Below, piece by piece: positions 29,733 to 38,865 of a stretch of 64,000 nt of DNA (positions within the stretch are counted from its first letter, which is position 1; each line of letters begins with the position of its first letter). This DNA comes from Methylobacterium ajmalii (GTDB lineage: Bacteria > Pseudomonadota > Alphaproteobacteria > Rhizobiales > Beijerinckiaceae). A program made the translations under genes and the position numbers. The notes beneath the pieces are model-generated. The model saw nothing but the letters and a program-made list of their open reading frames with translations, was not told where the DNA came from and ran no database searches. Location of the stretch: the NCBI RefSeq assembly GCF_016613415.1, contig NZ_JACWCT010000061.1:1-64000 (forward strand). The letters are read 5' to 3'.

Positions 29733-30650
29733 ATGAGAGCCCCTGACCACCTCAACGCGCTGCGCGCGGTCGAAGCGGCCGCCCGCCATCAGAGCTTCGC
29801 GCTCGCAGCGCAGGAGCTGAACGTCACGCCAGCCGCCGTTGGCCAGCTCGTTAGGCGCCTCGAGGAGAGCCTCGGCGTCGAGCTGTTTCACCGCGCCCAA
29901 TCGGGGCCAGCGCGACTGGTCGTCACCGAGGCCGCGAAGGCCGTGATCCCCGACCTGCGATCCGGGTTCGCCAGCCTGTCCGCAGCCATGGACAGGTTGC
30001 GATCGGCTCGGAAGCGTCGGGTCCTGTCCGTCACTGTGCCGAGTGCGTTCGCCGACAAGTGGCTTCTTCACCGCCTCGACGCGTTCAACCAGCAACACCC
30101 CGACTGTGAGCTGCTGATCGATACGAGCACGGCGCTCGTCGATTTTGCGAGCCAGTCCGTCGACGTGGGCATTCGCTATGGAGCCGGCGTATGGCCAGGC
30201 CTGGTGGCCTTTCCCTTTGCTCGCGACGCGTTCTTCCCAGTGTGCAGCCCGGCGCTGCTGGAGGGGGCTCCCGCACTGCGGACGCCCGACGATCTGCAGC
30301 ATCACCCGCTCATCCATGACACGTCGATGGCCTCGACGTCGGCCTTCCGGACATGGCGTGACTGGCATCTGGCGGCTGGGCTCGATGTGTCCGATAGCGA
30401 GCGTGGCCTTCGCATCAACGACTCCGCTGCGGCCTACCGCATGGCGATGACCGGCAACGGCGTGGCCCTGGGGCGCACCACACTCGTTGAGCAGGATCTG
30501 GAGGATGGCCGGCTGGTCTGCCCATTCGGTCCCATCATGGATTGTGCATTGGCCTACTATGTGGTTTGCCGTCCTCAGGACGTGCAAGACGCGACCATTA
30601 TTTCATTTCGCGACTGGTTGATAACAGAGATTCACTCCGACGCGTTGTAA
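29733..30650 (+). CDS. LysR family transcriptional regulator
   Basis: This 305-residue LysR protein has an N-terminal winged HTH (HQSFALAAQELNVTPAAVGQLVRRLEE) and a periplasmic-binding-like effector domain. The HTH and FHRAQSGPARLVVTEA region resembles the GcvA-like subgroup. It is divergent from the SDR gene and probably controls it and itself through the shared intergenic region. The start codon lies 129 bp from the SDR start. Confidence 0.92.
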   Translation: MRAPDHLNALRAVEAAARHQSFALAAQELNVTPAAVGQLVRRLEESLGVELFHRAQSGPARLVVTEAAKAVIPDLRSGFASLSAAMDRLRSARKRRVLSVTVPSAFADKWLLHRLDAFNQQHPDCELLIDTSTALVDFASQSVDVGIRYGAGVWPGLVAFPFARDAFFPVCSPALLEGAPALRTPDDLQHHPLIHDTSMASTSAFRTWRDWHLAAGLDVSDSERGLRINDSAAAYRMAMTGNGVALGRTTLVEQDLEDGRLVCPFGPIMDCALAYYVVCRPQDVQDATIISFRDWLITEIHSDAL

Positions 30651-30976
30651 AAGGCCTCGAAATCCAAATTAATTCGTAATTTTCATATATTGAATTTCTA
30701 TATTAAAATCCAAAATATGCGTCCGGATCGCTGATTGAGACCCTATTTGCCTGCTGACTTCCTTCACATTCGAATTCCCCGGCTCTAAGAGTCGCTCACA
30801 TTGCGAGCAAGCCAGCAGAGAGGCAGGCAGAAGATCGCTGGAGTCCGCTTTGATTTCCTTACACGCAATCCTTGCAGCTTTAAGTGGCTAAAAAATCGTC
30901 GTTTTTTTACGCATTAATTTCCTGCTGATCCGCTCTCACGCGTGATGCGACGAGTCAGTCACATCAGGCGAAGACA
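30651..30976. other. AT-rich non-coding stretch
   Basis: About 325 bp between LysR and a small leftward gene. It is visibly AT-rich for this genome (for example around 30660-30715 and 30880-30915). No gene, repeat or clear promoter found. Confidence 0.5.
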
Positions 30977-31213
30977 CTAATCGCCGCCCTCGGTGGCTTC
31001 GTGGTCGGCGATTGCGAGAGCTGCTAGGTTGCCGCGTAGCTCGATGCCTTTGACCCGGCGGCGACGACTCATACCCCATAGCGTCTCTGCCGTCGCATGG
31101 TGACCGTCTCCTTCCATCAGGTCGGCAAACTCAGCCAGCTCCCGGGCCATGCCTTCCTGCTCAACGATCTCGGCAATTATCGCATCCACAAACCGCTTAC
31201 GTGCGTTGATCAT
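30977..31213 (-). CDS. Small hypothetical protein
   Basis: This is a 78-residue, largely helical protein (RKRFVDAIIAEIVEQEGMARELAEFADLM) with a C-terminal WGMSRRRRVKGIELRGN segment. The codon pattern looks coding and the start is ATG. No family recognised and no operon partner. Confidence 0.55.
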   Translation of the reverse strand: MINARKRFVDAIIAEIVEQEGMARELAEFADLMEGDGHHATAETLWGMSRRRRVKGIELRGNLAALAIADHEATEGGD

Positions 31214-32090
31214 CCATTGCTACCTAAAATGCTGATCAAGCGTAAATTGCCAACATTTGACCAAGACGCAAGAAAAAGCCTGCGTCACTTGGTTCTGGCC
31301 GGTCCTGTACTGCGTGCAGAACCAGACATGGCCAACTTTGACGGTTAGGCTCTGAACGGTTCGAGCTTATGTTCGTCCGGCACCACCTGCTTGAGGTGAT
31401 GAAAGACTACCTTAGCACTGAACGACTCGCCGACGAACCGAGCACTCTCCCGTAGATCCTTGGGACCCGGCTGGGCGCGGCCGGCGGCCACGACGATCGA
31501 GATGTGCGTTTTCAGACTCAAGCTCCTCGGGGGTAAAGGAATTCGGCACGGCCCCAGACACACACCGTTCTTTCATTGTGCGCGGTTTTACACTGAAGCC
31601 GCTTCGGGTACAATCAAATTGAAAATTGTCTAAATGTGCACAAAGGCAGTTCCTACGCGCCTAGAGCGCGAACGCTCAAGCTGTCAGACGTCTTGTTGCA
31701 GTGTTGTAGGATCAGGTCAGGCGCTAAAGACAATGCGGCTTGCGCATACAGCCATGCTGCAACGTGCATGGCAAGCCGGGGTGCAGCGGAGATGTTCAGA
31801 CTGCGCCGTCCCGACCTGCCTGTCACGCCAGATCGCGGGGGCGGTCGTCAGCACAACGGCGCGGGACATAGCATGGACGCTTGGCCTGCCAGACGGCCCC
31901 TTGGGCGCAAAAAGAAGGCCTGCGAGTTCGTGGCTTTGGCGCAGTCCACCGCGTAGCAGCCCGGTGACGGCGGGAGGCGACCGTCGCGGGACAAAGGTGC
32001 TCGCGGTGCCCAGCGCGGGGAAGCCGCATAGGAATGGTGACGGGCGGCAGGTAGGCGTTCCGGTCGAGGATCGGGTAAGCTCGCGTTTCC
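31214..32090. other. Long intergenic region, mostly empty
   Basis: About 880 bp between the small leftward gene and the first FNR-type gene. One possible short leftward frame is listed separately (31345-31563). The remainder, including 31620-32090, shows no convincing gene; rightward frames there have poor composition. Confidence 0.5.
31345..31563 (-). CDS. Possible small protein or gene remnant
   Basis: This is an open frame of 72 residues from GTG 31563. The C-terminal 55 residues (LKTHISIVVAAGRAQ, SARFVGESFSAKVVFHHLKQVVP) look more protein-like than random, but there is no clear ribosome site and no recognised family. It may be the end of a degraded gene. Confidence 0.25.
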   Translation of the reverse strand: MCLGPCRIPLPPRSLSLKTHISIVVAAGRAQPGPKDLRESARFVGESFSAKVVFHHLKQVVPDEHKLEPFRA

Positions 32091-32846
32091 ATGAGGAAAC
32101 CCGGGGGCTGCCTGATGCCGAGCGAGACTTGCGCGCCAGACCAGCACCCGTGCCGGCACGGCCGGACCGAGGGGGGCTGCGCCGAGTGCAGGGTCCGCCT
32201 TGTCAGCGTCTGCGCTGCACTCACCGGCGACGAACTCGATGAACTCGAAGGGCTCAGCCGGCACGTTGCGTTTGATGCGCGCCAAACCCTCTTTTCGCAG
32301 GACGAAGAGGCGATCGCCGTCTTCAACATCACTGAAGGGGCGGTGCGCCTCTCGCGCCTGCTGCCGGACGGGCGCCGCCACGTCATGGGCTTCGCCCTCA
32401 TTGGGGATTTCCTCGGCCTCGCGCTGCCGGAGCGGCAGACGGTGACCGCCGAGGCGTTGTCGCCTGTTGCCGTCTGTCGCTTCGAGCGGCGGGCGTTCCT
32501 GGATCTCGTGACGCGAAAGCCCCACCTGCTGCAGCGCCTGCATGAGCGAGCGGGCTACGAACTCGGCCTCGCGCAGGACCAGATGATGCTGCTCGGCCGC
32601 CGCGGAGCCGAGGAGAAGGTCGCGAGCTTCCTGCTCGGCCTGCGCGAGCGCTACGCCCGGATCGGTCTGACCTCGGTGACGCTGGAACTGCCGATGGGGC
32701 GGCAAGACATCGCCGACCACCTCGGCCTCACGATCGAGACGGTGAGCCGCACGTTGTCGCGCTTCGACCGCGAGAAGGTCATCCTAATCGTGCCCGGCGG
32801 TGTCCGCCTGCTCGACCTGGGCCGGCTCAAGCGTCTCGCCGGGTAG
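32091..32846 (+). CDS. FNR-type Crp/Fnr transcription regulator
   Basis: This 251-residue regulator has an N-terminal cysteine cluster (C30-x2-C33-x7-C41), a cyclic-nucleotide-like beta barrel with a further Cys in VAVCRFERR at the position of the fourth FNR ligand, and a dimerisation helix. The C-terminal HTH has a GLTIETVSRTL recognition helix. E-x-x-S-R contacts TTGAT half-sites in FNR. Together these suggest an oxygen-sensing 4Fe-4S regulator. A second such gene follows 250 bp downstream. ATG 32115 is an alternative start. Confidence 0.85.
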   Translation: MRKPGGCLMPSETCAPDQHPCRHGRTEGGCAECRVRLVSVCAALTGDELDELEGLSRHVAFDARQTLFSQDEEAIAVFNITEGAVRLSRLLPDGRRHVMGFALIGDFLGLALPERQTVTAEALSPVAVCRFERRAFLDLVTRKPHLLQRLHERAGYELGLAQDQMMLLGRRGAEEKVASFLLGLRERYARIGLTSVTLELPMGRQDIADHLGLTIETVSRTLSRFDREKVILIVPGGVRLLDLGRLKRLAG

Positions 32847-32893
32847 TAAGCCGCCCTACGGGCGCAGGGCCTCGGGTACGAGACACATCCGCC

Positions 32894-32907
32894 TTGATCT
32901 GAATCAA
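32894..32907. promoter_or_regulatory. FNR/FixK box TTGATCTGAATCAA
   Basis: This is a perfect match to the FNR consensus TTGAT-N4-ATCAA. It lies 47 bp after the first regulator stop and about 190 bp before the ATG chosen for the second, so it probably governs the second gene and those downstream. Confidence 0.8.
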
Positions 32908-33093
32908 GGAGGCAGAGCGTCGGCGGGATCAGCTGGAAGGCGTCGATCCCGGAGATCCCAATGCCTCCACGCGCGCGTACCGGCCTTCCTCGCCGAAGCC
33001 CGGCCCGTCGTGAGTTCTCCGTCGGCCCGACCCGAGCGCTCGCCTCGATGCGGCGAGCACCGGCGCAGGCGCCATGCCTTGCCCCGCCCACCG

Positions 33094-33867
33094 ATGAAGC
33101 GCGTCGCGCGCTCCGCGCACGAAGCGGAAGCCCGCGCCAGTGACTTAAGGACCGGACCAGTGTCGATTGATGTCTGCGCGGGCTGCCCCGTCCGTGACCG
33201 TGCGCTATGCCGCTGCCTCAATGACCAGGAGCGCCTTGTCCTGACTGGCCTCTGCCAGCGGCGCCGCGTGGCGGCGGGTGAGACCGTGATGTGGGCGGGT
33301 GAAGACAGCCGGATCTGCGCCAACCTCCTGTCGGGTGTTCTGAAGGCCGTCGCAGCGACGGCCGACGGACGCGAGCAGATCGTCGGCCTGTCGTACCCGG
33401 CGGACTTCGTCGGCGAGCCCTATGCGGCGGAGATCGGCTTCACCATCACGGCGCTGACCGACGCGGAGCTGTGCACGTTCCCGCGACGCCCGTTCGAGCG
33501 CTTCCTGGAGCAGCACGCGCGGATGGGGAACCTCCTGCTCCAGCGCACACTCAAGGCGTTGAGCGAAGCCCGCGCGCGCATGCTGACGCTGGCACGCCTT
33601 TCCGCCGGAGAGAAGGTGGCCGAGCTCCTGCTCGACATGGCCGTGAGAGCGGGGACGTCCGCGGGCCGGCCGGGCCTGGAAGAGCCGGTGACGTTCGAAC
33701 TTCCTATGACGCGCGGCCACATGGCGGACGTGCTAGGAATGACGATCGAAACGGTGAGCCGGCAACTGACAAAACTGAAGGGCGCTGGGGTGATCGTCCT
33801 GTCTGGCGCCCGGACTGTCACGATAGTCGATGCGCGCGGGCTCAGGAGGCGGGCCGTGGCGGCGTGA
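33094..33867 (+). CDS. Second FNR-type Crp/Fnr regulator
   Basis: This 257-residue regulator has N-terminal cysteines C28-x2-C31-x7-C39 (and C41), a further Cys in DAELCTFPRR and the recognition helix GMTIETVSRQL with E-x-x-S-R. It is related to but clearly different from the upstream regulator. In-frame starts exist upstream and at GTG 33161, so the N-terminus is uncertain; all candidates keep the cysteine cluster. The FNR box upstream suggests auto- or cross-regulation by the pair. Confidence 0.85.
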   Translation: MKRVARSAHEAEARASDLRTGPVSIDVCAGCPVRDRALCRCLNDQERLVLTGLCQRRRVAAGETVMWAGEDSRICANLLSGVLKAVAATADGREQIVGLSYPADFVGEPYAAEIGFTITALTDAELCTFPRRPFERFLEQHARMGNLLLQRTLKALSEARARMLTLARLSAGEKVAELLLDMAVRAGTSAGRPGLEEPVTFELPMTRGHMADVLGMTIETVSRQLTKLKGAGVIVLSGARTVTIVDARGLRRRAVAA

Positions 33868-33953
33868 GTCACGCCGCTCGACGGCACAGGCCGTCGATGA
33901 GCAGGGATCGGCCCTCGGCTGCCCGACGCCGCGTGAACCGCGGAGCGACCGAG

Positions 33954-34409
33954 ATGCGCATCTTTGTCGGCTTCGTGTCACTCGTGCTCGCCGGCGTGAT
34001 GGCCGGCGGGACCGTTCAACCCTCCGCCGCCGGAGCGTCGGACGCGGCGGTTACGGTTCAAAGGAGCGGCTCCCAGCCCTCGGCCAAGGGCTCGCCGGAG
34101 TGGTTCACCGGCTCCGTGCGCGTCGACCCGCTTCTGAAGGAGATGCCGCCGTCACTGATGTCGGGCGGGCTCGTCACCTTCGAGCCGGGCGCGCGAACGG
34201 CCTGGCACACGCACCCGCTCGGCCAGACCCTGATCGTCACGGCCGAGGCCGGCCGGTTGCAACAGTGGGACGGCCAGGTTCAGGAGATCCGGCCCGGCGA
34301 GGTGGTGCGCATCCCGCCCGGCGTAAAGCACTGGCACGGCGCCTCGGCCACAGCCGGCATGAGCCACGTCGACATCGCGGAGGCGCTCGACGGCAAAGTC
34401 GTCGATTAG
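33954..34409 (+). CDS. Exported cupin protein with C-terminal amber truncation
   Basis: This 151-residue protein has a signal peptide ([19 protein letters not shown]) and one cupin domain with metal ligands in AWHTHPLGQ, a Glu/Gln region and VKHWHG. It resembles the (R)-mandelonitrile-lyase-like cupins. The frame stops with TAG right after DGKVVD and then continues without shift as MEHVTDAQYRGE to TGA at 34448. I recall the family reading KVVDWMEH, so a Trp codon TGG may have become TAG. The enzyme core is intact. Confidence 0.8.
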   Translation: MRIFVGFVSLVLAGVMAGGTVQPSAAGASDAAVTVQRSGSQPSAKGSPEWFTGSVRVDPLLKEMPPSLMSGGLVTFEPGARTAWHTHPLGQTLIVTAEAGRLQQWDGQVQEIRPGEVVRIPPGVKHWHGASATAGMSHVDIAEALDGKVVD

Positions 34410-34488
34410 ATGGAGCACGTCACGGACGCGCAATACCGGGGCGAGTGAGCCACCCGCGTCCACTGACCGAAAAGGAAACCGCGACCCG

Positions 34489-35205
34489 ATGGGACCGAAG
34501 GTCATCTGCCACATGGTGAGCTCAATCAACGGGCGGCTGCATCCCAGCCGCTTCACCGTCCCGGCATCGGGCGTGGATAAGGCGCGGCTCCGGCAGCACT
34601 ACGACGAGGTCGCGGCCCACTTCGGCGCCCAGGGATGGATGTGCGGGCGCGTGACCATGCAGGAGGTCTCCAAGGGCAAGCCGCGGCAGGTGACTGGGCC
34701 GGGCGTCTCCTCGCGCGAGCCGTTCGTCGGAGACCAAAAGGACCGCGACCTCGCAATCGCCATCGACCCGGAGGGGCGCGTTCACTACGGGCAGGACAAC
34801 CACGTCGGCGACCATGCCGTCGCGGTTCTGTCCGAGGCGGTGTCCGACGGGTATCTCGCGGAACTGCGCGAGGACGGCGTATCCTATTTGTTGGCCAATC
34901 CCGATGGCCGCGACCTCGCCAATGCCATGGACGCGTTGGGCGAGACCTTCGGCGTCGAGGCTCTCCTGCTGGAAGGGGGCGCGGCCATCAACGGTGCCCT
35001 CCTGAAGGCGGGCCTAATCGACGAGATCAACGTGCTCATCCACCCGGCGGCCGACGGCCTCGCCGGCGTCGAGAGCATCTTCGGATACCAGGGCCAGGCC
35101 GAAGAGCGGCCCGGTGCCGGGCAGGCCCTCCGGCACATGTCCGCCGAGACGCTCGAAGGCGGAATGGTGTGGCTACGGTACCAGGCGGAGAAAGCGCCGG
35201 CCTAG
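34489..35205 (+). CDS. RibD C-terminal-type dihydrofolate reductase family protein
   Basis: This 238-residue protein has the RibD_C/DHFR-like fold, with CHMVSSINGRLHPS at the start, a GWMCGRVTM block and LLLEGGAAINGALL near the end. It is probably an NADPH-dependent reductase. A ribosome site (AAAGGAAA) precedes the ATG. It follows the cupin gene on the same strand and both may belong to the FNR-linked unit. Substrate unknown; no riboflavin genes are nearby. Confidence 0.85.
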   Translation: MGPKVICHMVSSINGRLHPSRFTVPASGVDKARLRQHYDEVAAHFGAQGWMCGRVTMQEVSKGKPRQVTGPGVSSREPFVGDQKDRDLAIAIDPEGRVHYGQDNHVGDHAVAVLSEAVSDGYLAELREDGVSYLLANPDGRDLANAMDALGETFGVEALLLEGGAAINGALLKAGLIDEINVLIHPAADGLAGVESIFGYQGQAEERPGAGQALRHMSAETLEGGMVWLRYQAEKAPA

Positions 35206-35360
35206 CCAAGGCCGCGCTACCAACTGCATCAACGTGAGACACATGGGAACCTCCTCACGCGTCCGTCGGGGTTGCTGCTCCGGCAGGTGACGATCTGATT
35301 CGTCCCATTAGAACGAACTTGGCCGCCGTCGTGAAAGGGCGGCCACGCCTACTCTAGGTT

Positions 35361-35678
35361 TCACCAGTGCGGAATTTTGGAGCTTCGCAGCGCAACGCTG
35401 GGTCGGCTATCAGTCAGGACGTCGGGAACGCCAGGTCCGAGCATCCCGGCAAGGTCGGCGGTGCTCGGTCCGTCCTGTCCGATGAATTCGTTCAAGGCAG
35501 AGCGGAGTCGCTCGGCCTCATCCGCGATCGGCCAGGTGGGGAGCCCGTCCGCGCAGGCTTCGAGGTGGTCGCATAGGCCAGCCGAGTGCGCGTGCCGCGC
35601 CATGAGGCGATGGAGTTCCGCCTCGGCGACGAGGCCGGAATGATCCGCGAGGGGGGCGAGAAGTCGAGGCGATCCCAT
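35361..35678 (-). CDS. Hypothetical protein, last gene before cyo operon end
   Basis: This is a 105-residue helical protein with several His and Cys (ELHRLMARHAHSAGLCDHLEACADGLP). It lies 91 bp after the cyoD stop on the same strand and might be cotranscribed with the oxidase. The His-rich helix recalls helical bundle metal sites, but no family was recognised. Confidence 0.5.
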   Translation of the reverse strand: MGSPRLLAPLADHSGLVAEAELHRLMARHAHSAGLCDHLEACADGLPTWPIADEAERLRSALNEFIGQDGPSTADLAGMLGPGVPDVLTDSRPSVALRSSKIPHW

Positions 35679-35769
35679 TAGACGATCCCGGCTGTGAGAC
35701 TCTTCCGGGCCGCATCGGCACCCGACGGAGGGGAAGCCGAGGTACCCTCTGCATCCGGCCCTGGCGTGG

Positions 35770-36162
35770 TCAGTGCATTGGCGCCGCCGCGGCGTCCGGC
35801 GTCGGCATCATGTTCACGTTGAGATGGTACATGACCCAGATCGACCCGCCGATCGTCAGCACCACGATCACTGCCGTGAAGAGGAAGGCGAGCAGCGTCC
35901 AGCCGCCCTCAGAGCGCGTGTCGAGATGGAGGAAGCTGACCACGTGGACGACGATCTGGATCAGTGCGAGGGCGAAGATGATCGCTGCCGTCACCCTCGC
36001 ATCGGACAGCGCCTGCGACATCACGAGCCAGAACGGCACGACCGTCAGCCCGATCGAGAGCGCGACGCCGATGCGGTAACCGCGACGGCTCCCGTGCCCG
36101 TGCGCGTCTCCTCGCGCGTCACCTGAGGCGCCGTGCACGGAGGGGGTGGAATGCAAGCTCAC
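35770..36162 (-). CDS. cyoD: Cytochrome bo3 quinol oxidase subunit IV
   Basis: This 130-residue subunit has three transmembrane helices (GVALSIGLTVVPFWLVM, AAIIFALALIQIVVHVV, LLAFLFTAVIVVLTIGGS). It assists assembly of the haem-copper centre in subunit I. The GTG start overlaps the cyoC stop. It is fourth in the order cyoA-B-C-D; cyoE is not seen here. Confidence 0.92.
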   Translation of the reverse strand: MSLHSTPSVHGASGDARGDAHGHGSRRGYRIGVALSIGLTVVPFWLVMSQALSDARVTAAIIFALALIQIVVHVVSFLHLDTRSEGGWTLLAFLFTAVIVVLTIGGSIWVMYHLNVNMMPTPDAAAAPMH

Positions 36163-36791
36163 CGAATCACTCCATGAAGGTAGACGAAGGTAAAGACGCC
36201 GATCCAGATGATGTCGAGGAAGTGCCAGAACATCGACAGGCAGATGATCCGACGTCTCATCTCGCCGCTGAGTCCGTGCTGGCTGAGCTGGACTAGCATC
36301 GTCGCGATCCAGATCAGTCCGACGGTGACGTGCGCACCGTGCGTGCCGACCAGGGTGAAGAAAGCCGACAGGAAGGCGCTGCGTTGCGGGCCCGCCCCCT
36401 CCGCGATCAGGTGCGAGAACTCATAGAGTTCGACGCCGACGAAGGCCGCGCCGAGGAGGCCAGTCACCGCAAGCCAAGCCTGCGTCGGACCGACCCTTCC
36501 CGCCTCCATATGGGGGATGGCCTGCCCAAAGGTGATTGAGGAGACGAGCAGGAGCGCGGTGTTGAGGGCGACCAGAGGTAGGTCGAAGAGCTGGCGCGGA
36601 CCAGGCCCGCCGGCGTAGCCCGTACTCACTACGCCGTACATCGCAAATAGCGAAGCGAAGATGAGCGCGTCGCTCATCAGGTAGATCCAGAAGCCCAGGA
36701 CCGTGGCGCCCCCGCCGTGTTCGTGCCCCTCCGCCCCGGTCTCGTGCCAGGCAATCTCGGGTTCACCCGCGTCCCATGTGCGATCGGTCAT
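36159..36791 (-). CDS. cyoC: Cytochrome bo3 quinol oxidase subunit III
   Basis: This 210-residue subunit has five predicted membrane helices, with typical TVLGFWIYLMSDALIFASLF and GTHGAHVTVGLIWI blocks. ATG 36791 lies just one base past the cyoB stop and gives the family N-terminus; an upstream in-frame start would run into cyoB. It is part of the proton-pumping terminal oxidase. Confidence 0.95.
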   Translation of the reverse strand: MTDRTWDAGEPEIAWHETGAEGHEHGGGATVLGFWIYLMSDALIFASLFAMYGVVSTGYAGGPGPRQLFDLPLVALNTALLLVSSITFGQAIPHMEAGRVGPTQAWLAVTGLLGAAFVGVELYEFSHLIAEGAGPQRSAFLSAFFTLVGTHGAHVTVGLIWIATMLVQLSQHGLSGEMRRRIICLSMFWHFLDIIWIGVFTFVYLHGVIR

Positions 36792-36792
36792 A

Positions 36793-38790
36793 TCAGCCCC
36801 CCTGGCCGAGCAGCGTCCGGCGCTTGACTTCGGTCGCCGCCACCACGTCGGCCGGGATGAAAGTGTCGCGCGCGAAGTCGAAGGTGTGCCCAACCGCCAC
36901 TGCGAGCAGGGCGAGGGAGCTCAAGGCGGCGAGCCACCAGATGTACCAGACCATGCCGAAGCCGAGGCTGAGCGACAGGCCGGCGAGGATCACACCCGTG
37001 CCGGTGTTACGCGGCATGTGGATCGGGCGGAAGTCGCCCGTAGGCCGGGCGTAGCCGCGGCTCTTCATGTCGTACCAGGCGTCCAGGTCGTGCACGACCG
37101 GCAGGAAGGCGAAGTTGTAGGCCGGCGGCGGCGAGGCGGTCGACCATTCGAGCGTGCGGCCGTCCCAGGGGTCGCCCGTAACGTCGCGCAACGCGGTGCG
37201 GTTCACGAAACCCATGACGATGCTCATCACGAAGCCAAGGATGCCGACCAGGATGATGAGCGCGCCTATGGCCGCGATGACAAAGTAGGGCTGGAAGTTC
37301 GGATCGTCGAAATGACGGACGCGGCGCGCGGTGCCCATCAGGCCGACCACATAGATCGGCGTCCAGGCGACCCAGTAGCCGACGACCCAGCCCCAGAACC
37401 CGACCTTGCCCCAGAACGGGTCGAGCTTGAAGCCGAAGGCCTTGGGGAACCAGTAGACCATGCCGGCAAACAGGCCGAACACGACGCCGCCGATGATCAC
37501 GTTGTGGAAGTGCGCCACGAGGAACAGCGAATTGTGGAGCACGAAGTCGGCCGGCGGAATGGCGAGCAGCACCCCGGTCATGCCGCCGACGACGAAAGTC
37601 AGCATGAACGCCACGACCCACATCATTGGTAGCTCGAAGCGGATATCACCGCGGTACATCGTGAACAGCCAGTTGAAGATCTTGGCGCCAGTCGGGATCG
37701 AGATCACCATCGTAGCGATGCCGAAGAACGAGTTCACGGCAGGTCCGGCGCCCATCGTGAAGAAGTGATGCAGCCAAACGAGATAGGACAGGATCGTGAT
37801 GACGACGGTGGCGTAGACCATCGACGAGTAACCGAACAGGCGCTTGCCGGTGAAGGTCGAAGTGATCTCAGAGTAGATGCCGAACGCAGGCAGGACGAGA
37901 ACGTAGACTTCCGGATGACCCCAGATCCAGACCATGTTCCAGTACATCATTGGTGCGCCACCGAGATCGTTGGTGAAGAAGTTCGTGCCGACGTAGCGGT
38001 CGAGCATCAGCAGGAAGAAGGCGGCGGTGAGCGCGGGAAAGATCGCGATCGCCAGCACGTTCGAGCAGAGCGCGGTCCAGCAAAACACCGGCAGCTTCAT
38101 CATGGTCATGCCGGGCGCGCGCATCTTGATGATGGTCGCGACCATGTTGATCGCTGACAGCGTCGTGCCCACGCCCGCGATCTGCAAGGACCACAGGTAG
38201 TAGTCGACGCCGGTGTCGGGGCTATAGGCAAGTCCGGCAAGCGGCGCATATGATAGCCAGCCCGTGCGGGCGAACTCGCCCACGAACAGCGAGACCATGG
38301 TGAGGACCGCGCCCGCGGCGGTGAGCCAGAAACTCAAGTTGTTCAGGAACGGGAAGGCGACGTCGCGCGCGCCGATCTGGAGCGGCATCACGAAGTTGAT
38401 GATGCCCACCACCAGCGGGATCGCCACGAAGAAGATCATGATCGTCCCGTGGGCGGTGAAGATCTGATCGTAGTGGTGGGCGGGCAGGTAGCCCTCGTTC
38501 GCACCGAAGGCGATCGCCTGCTGCGCGCGCATCATCAGCGCGTCGGCAAATCCCCGCAGCAGCATGATGATGCCGAGGATCACGTACATGATGCCGATCT
38601 TCTTGTGATCGACGCTCGTGAACCACTCATGCCAGAGATAGCCCCAGAGCCGATACCAAGTCACCGCGCCGACGATGGCGAGCCCGAGCAGCAGGACGAC
38701 GACGAAGGTGCCGAACAGGATCGGCTCGTGGATCGGGAAGGATTCCCAGGTCAAACGGCCAAAGATCGTCTTGAGATGGATGTCGGTCAT
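36793..38790 (-). CDS. cyoB: Cytochrome bo3 quinol oxidase subunit I
   Basis: This 665-residue catalytic subunit has about 15 membrane helices. It carries the CuB/haem site motifs [15 protein letters not shown] (His and cross-linked Tyr) and [12 protein letters not shown] (two His), with haem ligands in ITNFVMPLQ-adjacent and HFHNVIIGG regions. It oxidises ubiquinol, reduces oxygen to water and pumps protons. It is the second gene of the operon, 75 bp after cyoA. Confidence 0.97.
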   Translation of the reverse strand: MTDIHLKTIFGRLTWESFPIHEPILFGTFVVVLLLGLAIVGAVTWYRLWGYLWHEWFTSVDHKKIGIMYVILGIIMLLRGFADALMMRAQQAIAFGANEGYLPAHHYDQIFTAHGTIMIFFVAIPLVVGIINFVMPLQIGARDVAFPFLNNLSFWLTAAGAVLTMVSLFVGEFARTGWLSYAPLAGLAYSPDTGVDYYLWSLQIAGVGTTLSAINMVATIIKMRAPGMTMMKLPVFCWTALCSNVLAIAIFPALTAAFFLLMLDRYVGTNFFTNDLGGAPMMYWNMVWIWGHPEVYVLVLPAFGIYSEITSTFTGKRLFGYSSMVYATVVITILSYLVWLHHFFTMGAGPAVNSFFGIATMVISIPTGAKIFNWLFTMYRGDIRFELPMMWVVAFMLTFVVGGMTGVLLAIPPADFVLHNSLFLVAHFHNVIIGGVVFGLFAGMVYWFPKAFGFKLDPFWGKVGFWGWVVGYWVAWTPIYVVGLMGTARRVRHFDDPNFQPYFVIAAIGALIILVGILGFVMSIVMGFVNRTALRDVTGDPWDGRTLEWSTASPPPAYNFAFLPVVHDLDAWYDMKSRGYARPTGDFRPIHMPRNTGTGVILAGLSLSLGFGMVWYIWWLAALSSLALLAVAVGHTFDFARDTFIPADVVAATEVKRRTLLGQGG

Positions 38791-38865
38791 GACGGTCCCG
38801 ATGGGGAAGGGCGATCCCGCGCCGAATGGCGGGCCGGCAGGAGGGATGGACGGCGCGTGAGCGGA

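Noticed and set aside
31634-32242. A 202-residue plus-strand frame before the first FNR gene
   Set aside because: It has an Arg/Pro-rich random-like translation, overlaps the FNR start region, and shows no ribosome site.
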